From: Acinetobacter populi
GTDB lineage: Bacteria; Pseudomonadota; Gammaproteobacteria; Pseudomonadales; Moraxellaceae
Reading direction: 5' to 3'
DNA: 64,000 nt
NCBI RefSeq assembly: GCF_002174125.1
Contig: NZ_NEXX01000003.1
Span: 75,749-139,748 of the forward strand
Shown here: positions 16,655-24,915 of the stretch, in pieces
How positions within the stretch are numbered: the first letter of the stretch is position 1
Layout: every line of letters starts with the position of its first letter
The notes under the pieces: model-generated
Seen by the model: the letters and a program-made list of their open reading frames with translations, nothing else
Told to the model about the DNA's origin: nothing
Database searches by the model: none
Position numbers and translations under genes: made by a program

Positions 16655-17056
16655 ATGAATATCAGCAAAGCTGCCAAGGCCGCAGGCATTTCTGCCAAAA
16701 TGATTCGCTATTATGAAGAGATTGCCTTATTACCCAAGGCAGTTCGTAGCGCAGCCGGTTACCGGGAATATTTTCCGGCTGATATTGAGCGGCTTAAATT
16801 TATTTATCAGGCACGTCAACTGGGCTTTTCCCTTGATGAAATCAAAATTTTAATCCAGCTCTGGCAAAATGAGCAGCGCCATAGTGCCGATGTCAAGGCA
16901 CTGGCGCAGCAGCATGTCCAGCAATTACAGGAAAAAATTTCACAAATGCAGCATATGGTTGATTATTTACAAGACCTGATTGCTTCTTGTGCCGGCGACG
17001 AAAGTGCCCATTGCAGCATACTGGATAAGATTCAGCATCCAGATCATCATGGATAA
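16655..17056 (+). CDS. cueR: Copper-responsive MerR-family regulator CueR
   Basis: A 133-residue MerR-family activator. The N-terminal winged helix reads ISKAAKAAGISAKMIRYYEEIALLP, followed by the dimerisation helix. The C-terminal loop is SCAGDESAHCSI with Cys112 and Cys120, the same positions as the Cu(I) ligands of E. coli CueR, so monovalent copper or silver sensing is likely. It lies directly downstream of copA; its targets are most likely the two 19-base-spacer promoters in the copZ/copA gap. Confidence 0.92.
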   Translation: MNISKAAKAAGISAKMIRYYEEIALLPKAVRSAAGYREYFPADIERLKFIYQARQLGFSLDEIKILIQLWQNEQRHSADVKALAQQHVQQLQEKISQMQHMVDYLQDLIASCAGDESAHCSILDKIQHPDHHG

Positions 17057-17194
17057 GATTTTTAAGAGTTAACTCAGATAAAGATGCTCTCTAAAGTCAA
17101 AATCTAAATGTTCGCTAATTCAACAATGATTTTTATGGAAGTTATAAAAATTATGCTAATTTAGCGCATTGTTTTTACCTGATCTGTTTGTGAT

Positions 17195-18391
17195 ATGTCT
17201 ATACCACCCGTGCCTGCAACTGGCAAAAATTATCATCTCAAATGGGTTATTTTCGCCCTAGCCATTGGCAGTTTCTGTATCGGCACTACCGAATTTCTGG
17301 CGATGGGACTCATTCAGGAAATTGCACAGGGGCTTAATGTATCAATCAGTTCGGCCGGGCATTTTATCAGTGCATATGCCATCGGCGTTACCATCGGTGC
17401 GCCCATTATTGCTATTTTGGCAGCAAAAGCACCCCGTAAAAAAATGCTCCTTGGTCTGATGCTATTCTATGCACTGGCAAACCTTGCCACTGCATGGGTC
17501 AACTCTCCAGAAACCATGCTGCTCTCCAGATTTATTGCCGGTCTACCACACGGTGCTTATTTTGGTCTGGCAGCCTTGGTGGTTGCCGATCTTGCCGGCT
17601 CGAAAAAACGCTCAAGCGCGATTACACAAATGATGATGGGACTGACCATTGCCAATGTGATCGGCGTACCACTGGCAACATGGCTCGGTCAAAAATTTGG
17701 CTGGCAAATAGGTTTTCAACTCTGTTCACTGATTGCAGTGCTCACACTGGTCGCTATTGCTATTTTTGTTCCTGTCACCAAAACACCACAGCATGCCAGT
17801 ATTCGTAATGAATTATCCGGCTTAAAAAATATCAATATGTGGCTAACCCTGTCGGTTGGAGCGATTGGTTTTGGTGGAATGTTTTCGGTCTATAGCTATG
17901 CTTCTCCCATCCTCACCAACTATACCCATGCCGATATCAAACATGTACCGTTGGTACTGGCTATTTTCGGTATTGGCATGGTGCTGGGCGGATTAATTTC
18001 AGGCTGGCTTGCCGATAAAAACCTGAATAAAACCATTGTTGGTGTATTGATCGGCTCTGCCTGTGCATTTGTGATCGCATATTTTTGCATGGATCATCTT
18101 TATAGTGCATTTATCGCATTTTTCTTAATTGGTTTTACTGTGATCGGTTTAGGTGGTCCAATCCAGACACGTTTAATCGATGTGGCTGGAGAAGCACCAA
18201 ATCTGGCAGCTTCGCTTAATCACTCCGCTTTTAATATTGCCAATGCCTTAGGCGCATTTCTTGCGGGTTGGGCAATTGATCATCAACTGGGTTGGTTATC
18301 ACCAATCTGGATTGGGTTTGTGTTAAGTCTTATCGGTTTAATGATCTTCTGGATTGCCTATCGCTATGATTTAAAAACACGTCAGCTTTAG
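17195..18391 (+). CDS. MFS transporter, DHA1 / AraJ-like
   Basis: A 398-residue major facilitator with twelve predicted membrane segments. The start of helix 1 reads FALAIGSFCIGTTEFLAMGL, typical of AraJ/SotB-type DHA1 exporters, and loop 2-3 contains the basic APRKKMLLGLML signature. Such proteins export sugars, drugs or metabolites; the substrate is not evident. It has a separate start about 140 bases after cueR and no obvious regulator of its own, so copper involvement should not be assumed. Confidence 0.8.
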   Translation: MSIPPVPATGKNYHLKWVIFALAIGSFCIGTTEFLAMGLIQEIAQGLNVSISSAGHFISAYAIGVTIGAPIIAILAAKAPRKKMLLGLMLFYALANLATAWVNSPETMLLSRFIAGLPHGAYFGLAALVVADLAGSKKRSSAITQMMMGLTIANVIGVPLATWLGQKFGWQIGFQLCSLIAVLTLVAIAIFVPVTKTPQHASIRNELSGLKNINMWLTLSVGAIGFGGMFSVYSYASPILTNYTHADIKHVPLVLAIFGIGMVLGGLISGWLADKNLNKTIVGVLIGSACAFVIAYFCMDHLYSAFIAFFLIGFTVIGLGGPIQTRLIDVAGEAPNLAASLNHSAFNIANALGAFLAGWAIDHQLGWLSPIWIGFVLSLIGLMIFWIAYRYDLKTRQL

Positions 18392-18501
18392 CAAACAGCG
18401 TCAATCAGGCGCTGACTGAACTAATCTAATGTTATACAGCATACAGGGATTCTAGAAAGTATAATTTCAGCAGAATAAGACATGAATCCCTTGTTCTCAT
18501 T

Positions 18502-18927
18502 TTAAATCAATGCATCAATCGTTTTATATTGATGGGCAACTTTAGGCAGGTCTTTACTGTGCCATAGAGTTGCCAGAGGAATAATAACATCTACGGCCAA
18601 TGGCATTTTTTTCGGATTGAATTGCATGGCACTTAAATCCTGTCCAAATGCAATCAGATCGATATCCAGAGAAATACTATGCGATGGACGTTTACGTCCT
18701 GTTTGTGCTTCCAAGGTTTTTAATAATTCAAGTAACTCATTCAATTCAATCTGTGAATCCACCAGACATGCTGCATTCCAGTAATCCGCACCAACCCCGT
18801 CCCGACAGGGAATCTCATAGATTGGCGAAATTTGGCATGTCCCCAGCTGTTTTAAGGCAGTCAGGGCAAATTGTGTGTTTTGAATTTTGTCTAAATTACT
18901 GGCGATTGCGATCGCATAAATAGTCAC
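18502..18927 (-). CDS. FolK-like protein (HPPK family), divergent
   Basis: A protein of about 141 residues related to 6-hydroxymethyl-dihydropterin pyrophosphokinase, starting at GTG 18927 and overlapping the end of folB by 32 bases. Family resemblance is clear in the spacing of IPCRDGVGADYWNAACLV and SLDIDLIAFG. Key signature residues are altered: the N-terminal GSN is ASN, and the usual GPRTLDLDI region reads PSHSISLDIDL, so the Arg three residues before the first metal Asp is missing. It may be a diverged or inactive paralogue, with the working FolK encoded elsewhere. The GTG start is the best in-frame choice but not certain. Confidence 0.65.
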   Translation of the reverse strand: MTIYAIAIASNLDKIQNTQFALTALKQLGTCQISPIYEIPCRDGVGADYWNAACLVDSQIELNELLELLKTLEAQTGRKRPSHSISLDIDLIAFGQDLSAMQFNPKKMPLAVDVIIPLATLWHSKDLPKVAHQYKTIDALI

Positions 18928-19279
18928 GGTGACGCTCGATTTGAATACCGACAGATTGTGCAGCAGGGATAATAGCAGGCTTACGAATAATAATGTTAAT
19001 TTTATCAATGCTTGGATAATGATTAAACAGACAACGCAGCACCAGATCTGCCGCATGTTCAATCAATTCGGGTTGTGCCTGCACGATGCTTTGGCTTGCC
19101 AACTCGCAAATTTCGGCATAATTCAGGGTATCGTCAAGTTCATCACTGTGCATGGCCACAGCAAGATCGGTCCAGATTTTTAAATCTAGAAGTAAGGGTT
19201 GCTGAATTTGTCGTTCCCAGTTGAAACAGCCAACAACTGTTTCAACTTTTAAACCTTCGATCAGGATTAAATCGTGCAT
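18896..19279 (-). CDS. folB: Dihydroneopterin aldolase FolB
   Basis: A 127-residue FolB/FolX-family enzyme that converts dihydroneopterin to 6-hydroxymethyl-dihydropterin in folate synthesis. Diagnostic features are the N-terminal LILIEGLKVETVVGCFNWER (the D/GxxxGxxxWER-type motif), DTLNYAEICELASQ with the conserved Tyr-Ala, ELIEHAADLVLRCLF, and the C-terminal RKPAIIPAAQSVGIQIER. The catalytic Glu and Lys regions (LIEHAA and IIRKP) are present. It overlaps the FolK-like gene, so the pair is probably coexpressed. Confidence 0.9.
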   Translation of the reverse strand: MHDLILIEGLKVETVVGCFNWERQIQQPLLLDLKIWTDLAVAMHSDELDDTLNYAEICELASQSIVQAQPELIEHAADLVLRCLFNHYPSIDKINIIIRKPAIIPAAQSVGIQIERHRDYLCDRNRQ

Positions 19280-19282
19280 TGC

Positions 19283-20581
19283 TTAATGAATCAGTTTGGA
19301 ATGAGGCTCAATATCATGCAACATTTTCAGTCGATTATCTGCATAAATATCGGTATAAGGTGCCAAAACCCGCATGAAACGATCAAAATATAGCATTTGT
19401 TTAAACAGCAAGGCAAAATCACGCGGAAAACGAATGCCATGACGTTCGCCAACAGCGACAATATCCAGCATGATGTCATTCAAATCTGCCGGATTGGTAC
19501 TTAACAATTGCTGTGGATCGGCCAGTAAAACACCGCTAAATAAACGTTCCAGATCCTGTGCCAGCACATTGGTATCAATATCACGATCCGTCATGCCCAT
19601 TTGTAGCATGTTGCTGGCCATATCCTGATAATGCGTGTTTTGTAGCGCATCCATAAAACGGATACAGGCTGCCCATACGTCAGGATTTAACTGCCCGACA
19701 ATACCAAAATCAATAAAACCAATACGTCCATCTTCAAGCAGCATTAAATTACCAGCATGCAGATCGGCATGGAAACTTTTACACATCATCAGACTTCCAA
19801 ACCAGGTATTCATTGCCGAAATCAATACCTGACTAGGATCTTTGCTATATTGCTTAACCACATCAATATCTGTCAACGGCACACCATATAACCGTTGCAT
19901 AGTCAGCACTCGTCGGGTCGAAAACTGATGATAGACTTTCGGTGCTGTCGCAGACACATTTTGTGTTAGCTGTAAATAATTAACGAAATCTTCCAGATTC
20001 TGCGCTTCTTCAATAAAGTCTACTTCGCGCACCATACGGGTTCGAATTTCATCGACGATATCCGATAGCGAGGCAAATTTTACTTTCGGCATGACGCGTT
20101 CCAGCATCTTGGTGGCAAAGTGCACGACGCCGAGATCGGTATATAAAATGGTTTCGACATTTGGTTTTTGAACTTTAATCACCACATCTTCGCCAGTTTT
20201 TAACACCGCTGCATGCACCTGTGCAATCGATGCAGATGCCAATGGTTTCTGGTCAATCGACTGAAAAATATCAGCAAGATTCTGACCGGGGAATTCCTGT
20301 TGTAACACCTGTTCAATATAGGCAAACGGTAAAGTCGGCGTTTGATCCAGACACTTCTGAAATTCCTCGACATATTCCCGTGGAAATAAAGACGGTGTAC
20401 TGGCAATAAATTGTCCGAGCTTGATATAGGTTGAGCCTAATTCTTCGAATGTTTCACGCATTAATTTGGCATTGCTGGGTTTGTCAGTTGCATATTTAAT
20501 GCCTGCTTTTGCTGCAACGACAGCCGTTTCGCCAATGCGTGCCACAGATCGTAATCCTGCAAATAATTGTTTTTTACGCAT
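19283..20581 (-). CDS. ABC1/UbiB (AarF) family atypical kinase
   Basis: A 432-residue member of the ABC1/ADCK/UbiB family. Hallmarks are KLGQFIASTPSLFP (the inhibitory KxGQ motif), ASIAQVHAAVL (the Ala-rich loop replacing the kinase Gly loop), VVIKVQKPN with the catalytic Lys, ADLHAGNLM and IGFIDFGIVG. These atypical kinases act in ubiquinone or lipid homeostasis. It lacks the two C-terminal membrane helices of classical UbiB and is not next to ubiE/ubiJ, so I do not call it UbiB. It lies 3 bases upstream of folB on the same strand. Confidence 0.85.
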   Translation of the reverse strand: MRKKQLFAGLRSVARIGETAVVAAKAGIKYATDKPSNAKLMRETFEELGSTYIKLGQFIASTPSLFPREYVEEFQKCLDQTPTLPFAYIEQVLQQEFPGQNLADIFQSIDQKPLASASIAQVHAAVLKTGEDVVIKVQKPNVETILYTDLGVVHFATKMLERVMPKVKFASLSDIVDEIRTRMVREVDFIEEAQNLEDFVNYLQLTQNVSATAPKVYHQFSTRRVLTMQRLYGVPLTDIDVVKQYSKDPSQVLISAMNTWFGSLMMCKSFHADLHAGNLMLLEDGRIGFIDFGIVGQLNPDVWAACIRFMDALQNTHYQDMASNMLQMGMTDRDIDTNVLAQDLERLFSGVLLADPQQLLSTNPADLNDIMLDIVAVGERHGIRFPRDFALLFKQMLYFDRFMRVLAPYTDIYADNRLKMLHDIEPHSKLIH

Positions 20582-20653
20582 AATGATATTTAAACTCTGT
20601 TAGCCTATAGCAGATTGTAGCAAACTTTTTGCCAATTTTTTGCGAATATAGCG

Positions 20654-21430
20654 TTATGCTTTTGCAGCACAGCAGGCACAGTCTTTATCTGCCTGAATAT
20701 TTAAAATCCGCTGTTTCATGCTTACACCATCCCACAGCAACAGTTTATTCAGCAATGGTGCTTGGGCCAGTCCCAAATATAACAAGGCATGATGTGCTTG
20801 CAAACTTGCCATCACCACAGGTGTAGTGGCCAAAACACCGGAGTTTGCACAGCGTCTTTCATCTGCAACATCCTGTTCTGGAAAAATACATTGATAACAT
20901 GGCTGCCCATGCACAAAAAGCAACTGCCCCTGCAAGCCAATTGCGGCTGCACTCAATAAAGGTATATTCTGTGCAACACACATCTGATTGACCAGATAGC
21001 GGGTTGCAAAATTATCACAGCCATCGAGGACCAGATCAAAATTCAACAGGTGCTGATTGACAAAGTTGTGATCAAATTTCGCTGTGATTGCTTCAATTTC
21101 AATATGCGGATTAATTTTTTTTAAGCGTCGCACCAGCGTCTGTACTTTGTATTGACCAATATCTTCTGGTTCAAAAGCGATCTGACGTTGTAAATTACTG
21201 GTTTCAATCACATCAAAATCAATAATACAAAGATGCCCCACACCTGCCCGAGCCAGAAGCTCTGCACAACTACAACCAATTCCACCGGCCCCAATGATCA
21301 AAACACGACTATTTTTTAGCCGCTCTTGTGCATCAATATCCCAGCTTTCAAGTAAAATCTGTCGGCTATATAAATGCAGTTCCTGATCAGTAAAAGCAAT
21401 CGTATGTTCCACTATATTTGACATTGACAT
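20654..21430 (-). CDS. moeB: Molybdopterin-synthase adenylyltransferase MoeB / ThiF-HesA family
   Basis: A 258-residue E1-like enzyme. It has the nucleotide loop VLIIGAGGIGCSCAELLARAG, DFDVIETSNLQRQ with the adenylation Asp/Arg residues, VLDGCDNFATRYL and the zinc Cys pairs CYQCIFP and CACC near the C-terminus. MoeB adenylates the C-terminal Gly of MoaD; ThiF does the same for ThiS. No rhodanese domain is fused. No molybdenum or thiamine gene lies nearby, so MoeB is favoured on similarity only. Confidence 0.82.
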   Translation of the reverse strand: MSMSNIVEHTIAFTDQELHLYSRQILLESWDIDAQERLKNSRVLIIGAGGIGCSCAELLARAGVGHLCIIDFDVIETSNLQRQIAFEPEDIGQYKVQTLVRRLKKINPHIEIEAITAKFDHNFVNQHLLNFDLVLDGCDNFATRYLVNQMCVAQNIPLLSAAAIGLQGQLLFVHGQPCYQCIFPEQDVADERRCANSGVLATTPVVMASLQAHHALLYLGLAQAPLLNKLLLWDGVSMKQRILNIQADKDCACCAAKA

Positions 21431-21493
21431 GCGTCCAGTTCCATTGTCCTATAATATCATCTATTGTTTTTTAACTCACTTGGAGCATGGTTT

Positions 21494-22489
21494 TTACTGC
21501 TGATGCGGCAAGACCAACCAGCTGCGTTGATAAGTTTGCACTGTAGAATCATAGCGATACAACCAGCTACGTAATGAGCGCTGCCGTTCAGACAGATTCA
21601 CAGTAATATTGGCAGTAAAGAAAGAAGATTTCACATCAAATAAATCAGCAAACTGATTTCTCTGACCCTCTTCCACCGCAGAAAATGGTGCGGCTTGCCA
21701 AATACTGGAAAAATTTTCAAAGGTCTGCATATTTTCCCTCATCTGCTGCAAGGTACTCGCCACAGCCAACGGATTTAATTGCTCATTCAAACAGCTCAGC
21801 ACAAAAGCACTGGTGGTATTGATATTGATCTTGGTTTCATGTTGTGGCAGTGCGGTGATATACGGTTTTAACTTTTGATAAGGCTCCCCGGCAAAACCAC
21901 GCACCAGTTGCAATTGCTCAATGCTGGTGAACATTTGATTGGGCGCCAGATAGTCCTGTTGTACACCTTGATAGTAACTGTTTTCTGCACCCATTGCACC
22001 GATGGTTTCGTCATCCGCATCCTGCCAGTCAATCACGGCCTCGACCAGATTTGGATCCAGATTCAACCGCTGCAACATGGCTTCGAAAAAAGCACGTGCT
22101 GTCGGATTCACAGTACCATCTTTGCTTAATAAAGCATTTAAATTGAATTTACTGTTTTCATCCGTCAAATCTCCGCTGACAAAACCATCTTCTACCGGAA
22201 AAACCGGAAAAGGCTTGGCCCAGTTTTCATTGAGATTATCAGTTTTATTGTCCTTGGCATCCTGTACCAGTAATTCGGAGAAAAAATATTCTGCCGACTG
22301 CGCATACAATAAAGCCTGATCTTGCCTAAGCAACATACGGGTTTCATCCAGATTGGCCTGTTGATGTTTTAGGATACTAGCTGCCAGAATCGTTGCCAAA
22401 ACCACCATGATCAAAATAGTCAGTAAAGCAACACCTTTTTGTTGTGACGGGATTTGTTTTGATGCTATACGATCAGGAAGTCTTGTCAT
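21494..22489 (-). CDS. gspK: Type II secretion minor pseudopilin GspK
   Basis: A 331-residue minor pseudopilin at the tip of the type II secretion pseudopilus. The prepilin leader ends QKG, with cleavage before VALLTILIMVVLATILAAS; like other GspK proteins it lacks the usual Glu5. The large globular domain contains SKFNLNAL, VIDWQDADDETIGAMGAENSYY (calcium-binding region in homologues) and INTTSAFVL. The start at 22489 overlaps gspJ by 17 bases. GspH-I-J-K form one operon here, without the rest of the secretion genes. Confidence 0.92.
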   Translation of the reverse strand: MTRLPDRIASKQIPSQQKGVALLTILIMVVLATILAASILKHQQANLDETRMLLRQDQALLYAQSAEYFFSELLVQDAKDNKTDNLNENWAKPFPVFPVEDGFVSGDLTDENSKFNLNALLSKDGTVNPTARAFFEAMLQRLNLDPNLVEAVIDWQDADDETIGAMGAENSYYQGVQQDYLAPNQMFTSIEQLQLVRGFAGEPYQKLKPYITALPQHETKININTTSAFVLSCLNEQLNPLAVASTLQQMRENMQTFENFSSIWQAAPFSAVEEGQRNQFADLFDVKSSFFTANITVNLSERQRSLRSWLYRYDSTVQTYQRSWLVLPHQQ

Positions 22490-23228
22490 TTTCACTATCC
22501 TGCGTATTTTGCGTCTGCTCAAGATCAGGCAATGCGGTGACCAGACCAAAGACCCAACGATATTCCCTTGCCTGATAGGTAAATTTAACCTCAATGCCCT
22601 TGGGTAATTGCGACAATATATAATTTTGTGCGTCTGAATCGGTCACACTCTGAATCGGCCATTGTGACTGTACAGCAGGATCAAGTGCTTGAAATTGTAA
22701 ATTTTCAATCGGTGCCAGCACCACATCGCCCGGAACATCCTGACTTTGTTTTTGATAAATATAAGGTTTTTTATATCGAACCAATGCCTGTTTGCCAGCA
22801 TCAAAACCATATTCTATCGATTCGAATGCGTCCAGTCCTTGCTGCAACGGATCAATCACGCCTGCCTTATTAAACTTGAGTTGTTGACTAGCCAGTTGCA
22901 ATGCTGGCTGTAGCTGACCATTTTGTTGCCCTGCAATCGGTACAGCCTGGCTCAGATCACGCAACATTTGTGCATAGGCAAACTGGAGTTGGGTAAGCGA
23001 CTGTGCATGTTCGGCATTACGATCTCGATTTTTAATCAGTTGATCAAATACAATCCAGCCTGTTGCACTCAATACTGCAAAAATTGCAATAGCAACCAGT
23101 ACTTCAATCAAGGTAAAACCTGAATGAGGATTCGTAAAGTATCGCTTTGCCCTGAGACGCGTTGCTTCGCAAGAAGACCGCGAGCTATGCTCGAGATGAG
23201 ATACAGGCACATTATTATCCAAGCTCAT
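22473..23228 (-). CDS. gspJ: Type II secretion minor pseudopilin GspJ
   Basis: A 251-residue minor pseudopilin. Cleavage is expected between Gly37 and Phe38 (HSG, then FTLIEVLVAIAIFAV). The leader of about 37 residues is unusually long; most pseudopilin leaders are 6 to 20. Its DNA contains two adjacent small perfect hairpins (23162-23193), which suggests that a palindromic element has been taken in-frame into the leader. The start at 23228 overlaps the gspI stop as ATGA, so coupling supports this start despite the odd leader. Confidence 0.88.
   Translation of the reverse strand: MSLDNNVPVSHLEHSSRSSCEATRLRAKRYFTNPHSGFTLIEVLVAIAIFAVLSATGWIVFDQLIKNRDRNAEHAQSLTQLQFAYAQMLRDLSQAVPIAGQQNGQLQPALQLASQQLKFNKAGVIDPLQQGLDAFESIEYGFDAGKQALVRYKKPYIYQKQSQDVPGDVVLAPIENLQFQALDPAVQSQWPIQSVTDSDAQNYILSQLPKGIEVKFTYQAREYRWVFGLVTALPDLEQTQNTQDSENDKTS
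23158..23195. repeat. Twin small palindromes inside the gspJ leader (REP-like)
   Basis: TTGC-TTC-GCAA (23162-23172) and CGAGC-TAT-GCTCG (23181-23193) are two perfect short hairpins separated by 8 bases. Being in tandem within an otherwise ordinary coding region, they look like a REP-type palindromic unit. I did not see a second copy elsewhere in the window, so the repeat nature is unproven. Confidence 0.35.
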
Positions 23229-23650
23229 TGCGTTGTTCCTGCCTGTTGTGCCTGACGATAATTAAACACCGATAAACTGGTAATACCCTGCGCATTGTCT
23301 ACATTCTGAAGATCAGGATCAATATATGCCACTTGAATCTCTATTTTTTGAACATCTGGACTAAGCGTGGCTGTTGCAGTGCGTGTCACTTTCCAACGTT
23401 CACCCTGCTCACTACGTTCTTCACTGGCGATACCCGTCAACCATTCACCTCTGATATTGATTTCTTCAGCGACATTCATGGCGACAAAATGTGCCTCGGT
23501 GCGCAGTTGATTTTGCTGGATTGACTGGGTGTTATTCATGGCAATTTTCATCAATGCCAGTGCAGTGACTGCAAATATTGCCAAAGCCACCAGAACCTCG
23601 AGCAAAGTAAATGCAGCCTGAATACGTCTTCCTGCGTAATGCTGTGTCAT
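23225..23650 (-). CDS. gspI: Type II secretion minor pseudopilin GspI
   Basis: A 141-residue minor pseudopilin. The hydrophobic segment FTLLEVLVALAIFAVTALALM with Glu5 is typical. The leader ends QAA, so Ala13 rather than Gly occupies the -1 cleavage position. The globular part contains RTEAHFVAMNVAEEI, the conserved Asn-Val-Ala-Glu region of GspI. It overlaps gspH (4 bases) and gspJ (4 bases), consistent with a tightly coupled operon. Confidence 0.9.
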   Translation of the reverse strand: MTQHYAGRRIQAAFTLLEVLVALAIFAVTALALMKIAMNNTQSIQQNQLRTEAHFVAMNVAEEINIRGEWLTGIASEERSEQGERWKVTRTATATLSPDVQKIEIQVAYIDPDLQNVDNAQGITSLSVFNYRQAQQAGTTQ

Positions 23651-24258
23651 GATGCACCACTTTGATCAACAACCAACCCCAGATGATTTAATTCGATTGC
23701 CTCGCCCACTGGCTGCTGCTGGAAATACAACTGAATGCGAACTGGCAGGACTTCTCCATTTCCTAGCCAAATCAGTTGTGGTATTTGTCCTTGGCGGGTA
23801 TTCAACACCTCAAGGTTATAGCCATGATCCATCGGCTGAATCTGTAATGAAGTATTATCGGGTAAAGTCTTGGTCTGAAAATCTGTGGCTGCCTGCCAGC
23901 GATATGTTGTCGTGACAGTCGTTGCGCCAAGCGGCTGCGTGCCTTGATCCGTCTGATTTTCGGTATATTCGACCACCTGATATGCTGCGGGTGCCACATC
24001 AGTTGCAGATAAAAAAACCAGTCCAAGTACCCGTCCCTGATCAACCGATTCCAGCCTGATTCTTTGCAAATCCAGTGCCAGCAATTCCCTGCTTTGCATC
24101 ACCTTACGATGGTCGATTCCGTCGGTATTCATCACGATCAAACTGGCAAGAATAGCCATAATCACAATCACCAGCATTACTTCAATCAAGGTAAAGCCAC
24201 CTTGTGACTGATGCTTTTGAAAATGGCGACTAGGCATGCTGCTGTTACTCTTGTGCAT
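23647..24258 (-). CDS. gspH: Type II secretion minor pseudopilin GspH
   Basis: A 203-residue minor pseudopilin. The leader of 21 residues ends QGG and is followed by FTLIEVMLVIVIMAILASL, with Glu5 in place. A GspH-type beta-rich globular domain follows. The start is either the ATG at 24258, preceded by GGAAG and overlapping tetR by 14 bases, or the ATG at 24237. First gene of the gspHIJK group. Confidence 0.88.
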   Translation of the reverse strand: MHKSNSSMPSRHFQKHQSQGGFTLIEVMLVIVIMAILASLIVMNTDGIDHRKVMQSRELLALDLQRIRLESVDQGRVLGLVFLSATDVAPAAYQVVEYTENQTDQGTQPLGATTVTTTYRWQAATDFQTKTLPDNTSLQIQPMDHGYNLEVLNTRQGQIPQLIWLGNGEVLPVRIQLYFQQQPVGEAIELNHLGLVVDQSGAS

Positions 24259-24886
24259 TCAACACGGCTTCCCGTGTTGGTTTGGGTAATGCAAGTGCCT
24301 GCTCAATATAGGAAACTCTTAAAGTATCCCGAGAACCCAAATAACGCTGATAAAATGATGAATTTAAAATTGCTGCGGCACCCTGTGTCATCGACCAGAT
24401 AGAAGCCAGATAATCACGCACCGGCATCGGACTTTGTATAAATTTGAGATAATGTTCGGTCAAACGAATAATAATATGTAAGCGTTTTTTACGGATACGA
24501 TAAAGCTCATTAAAAAGCGTTTGTAAACCATGTCCGCTCATCGACAAACGCTCTTCAATCTGATGATAGATTACGGTACGTTCTGGATGATGCAAATGGT
24601 GCAGCATAAAAAAGGCCAGATGTTCCGGAAATTCTTTTTCAGTATCCTTAATCATATCCAGCAACATTTGTTCATTACGAATAATCAGCAATAAATAGAG
24701 TTCGTCCTTACTCTGGAAATGCTTGTATAAGGTCCCTTTGGCAAGATCAAGTTCGGCAGCAAGTGCATCAAGCGTCATGCCGTTCTCGCCATATTCCAGC
24801 AGCAATTGTTCCGCAGTTGAGAATATTAGCTGTTCACGAGCTTTAAACTGTGCTTGTCGATCTAATTGTGTTTCCAGATTTTTCAT
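24245..24886 (-). CDS. TetR family transcriptional regulator
   Basis: A 213-residue TetR-type repressor. The N-terminal DNA-binding domain reads REQLIFSTAEQLLLEYGENGMTLDALAAELDLAKGTLYKHFQSKDELY, with the helix-turn-helix at about residues 37-56. The C-terminal ligand domain has no recognisable subfamily. It lies immediately upstream of gspH and overlaps its possible start, so it may be cotranscribed with the pseudopilin genes; whether it regulates them is open. Confidence 0.85.
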   Translation of the reverse strand: MKNLETQLDRQAQFKAREQLIFSTAEQLLLEYGENGMTLDALAAELDLAKGTLYKHFQSKDELYLLLIIRNEQMLLDMIKDTEKEFPEHLAFFMLHHLHHPERTVIYHQIEERLSMSGHGLQTLFNELYRIRKKRLHIIIRLTEHYLKFIQSPMPVRDYLASIWSMTQGAAAILNSSFYQRYLGSRDTLRVSYIEQALALPKPTREAVLNAQE

Positions 24887-24915
24887 GTGTAAACATCCAG
24901 TTTCACGATACTCAT

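Noticed and set aside
13088..18391. A single copper-resistance island including the PACE and MFS genes
   Set aside because: Only copZ, copA and cueR show copper logic; the PACE gene is separated by a terminator-like stem and the MFS gene has its own gap and no metal motif.
19283..20581. Annotation as UbiB proper
   Set aside because: No C-terminal membrane helices and no ubiE/ubiJ neighbours; only family-level assignment is safe.
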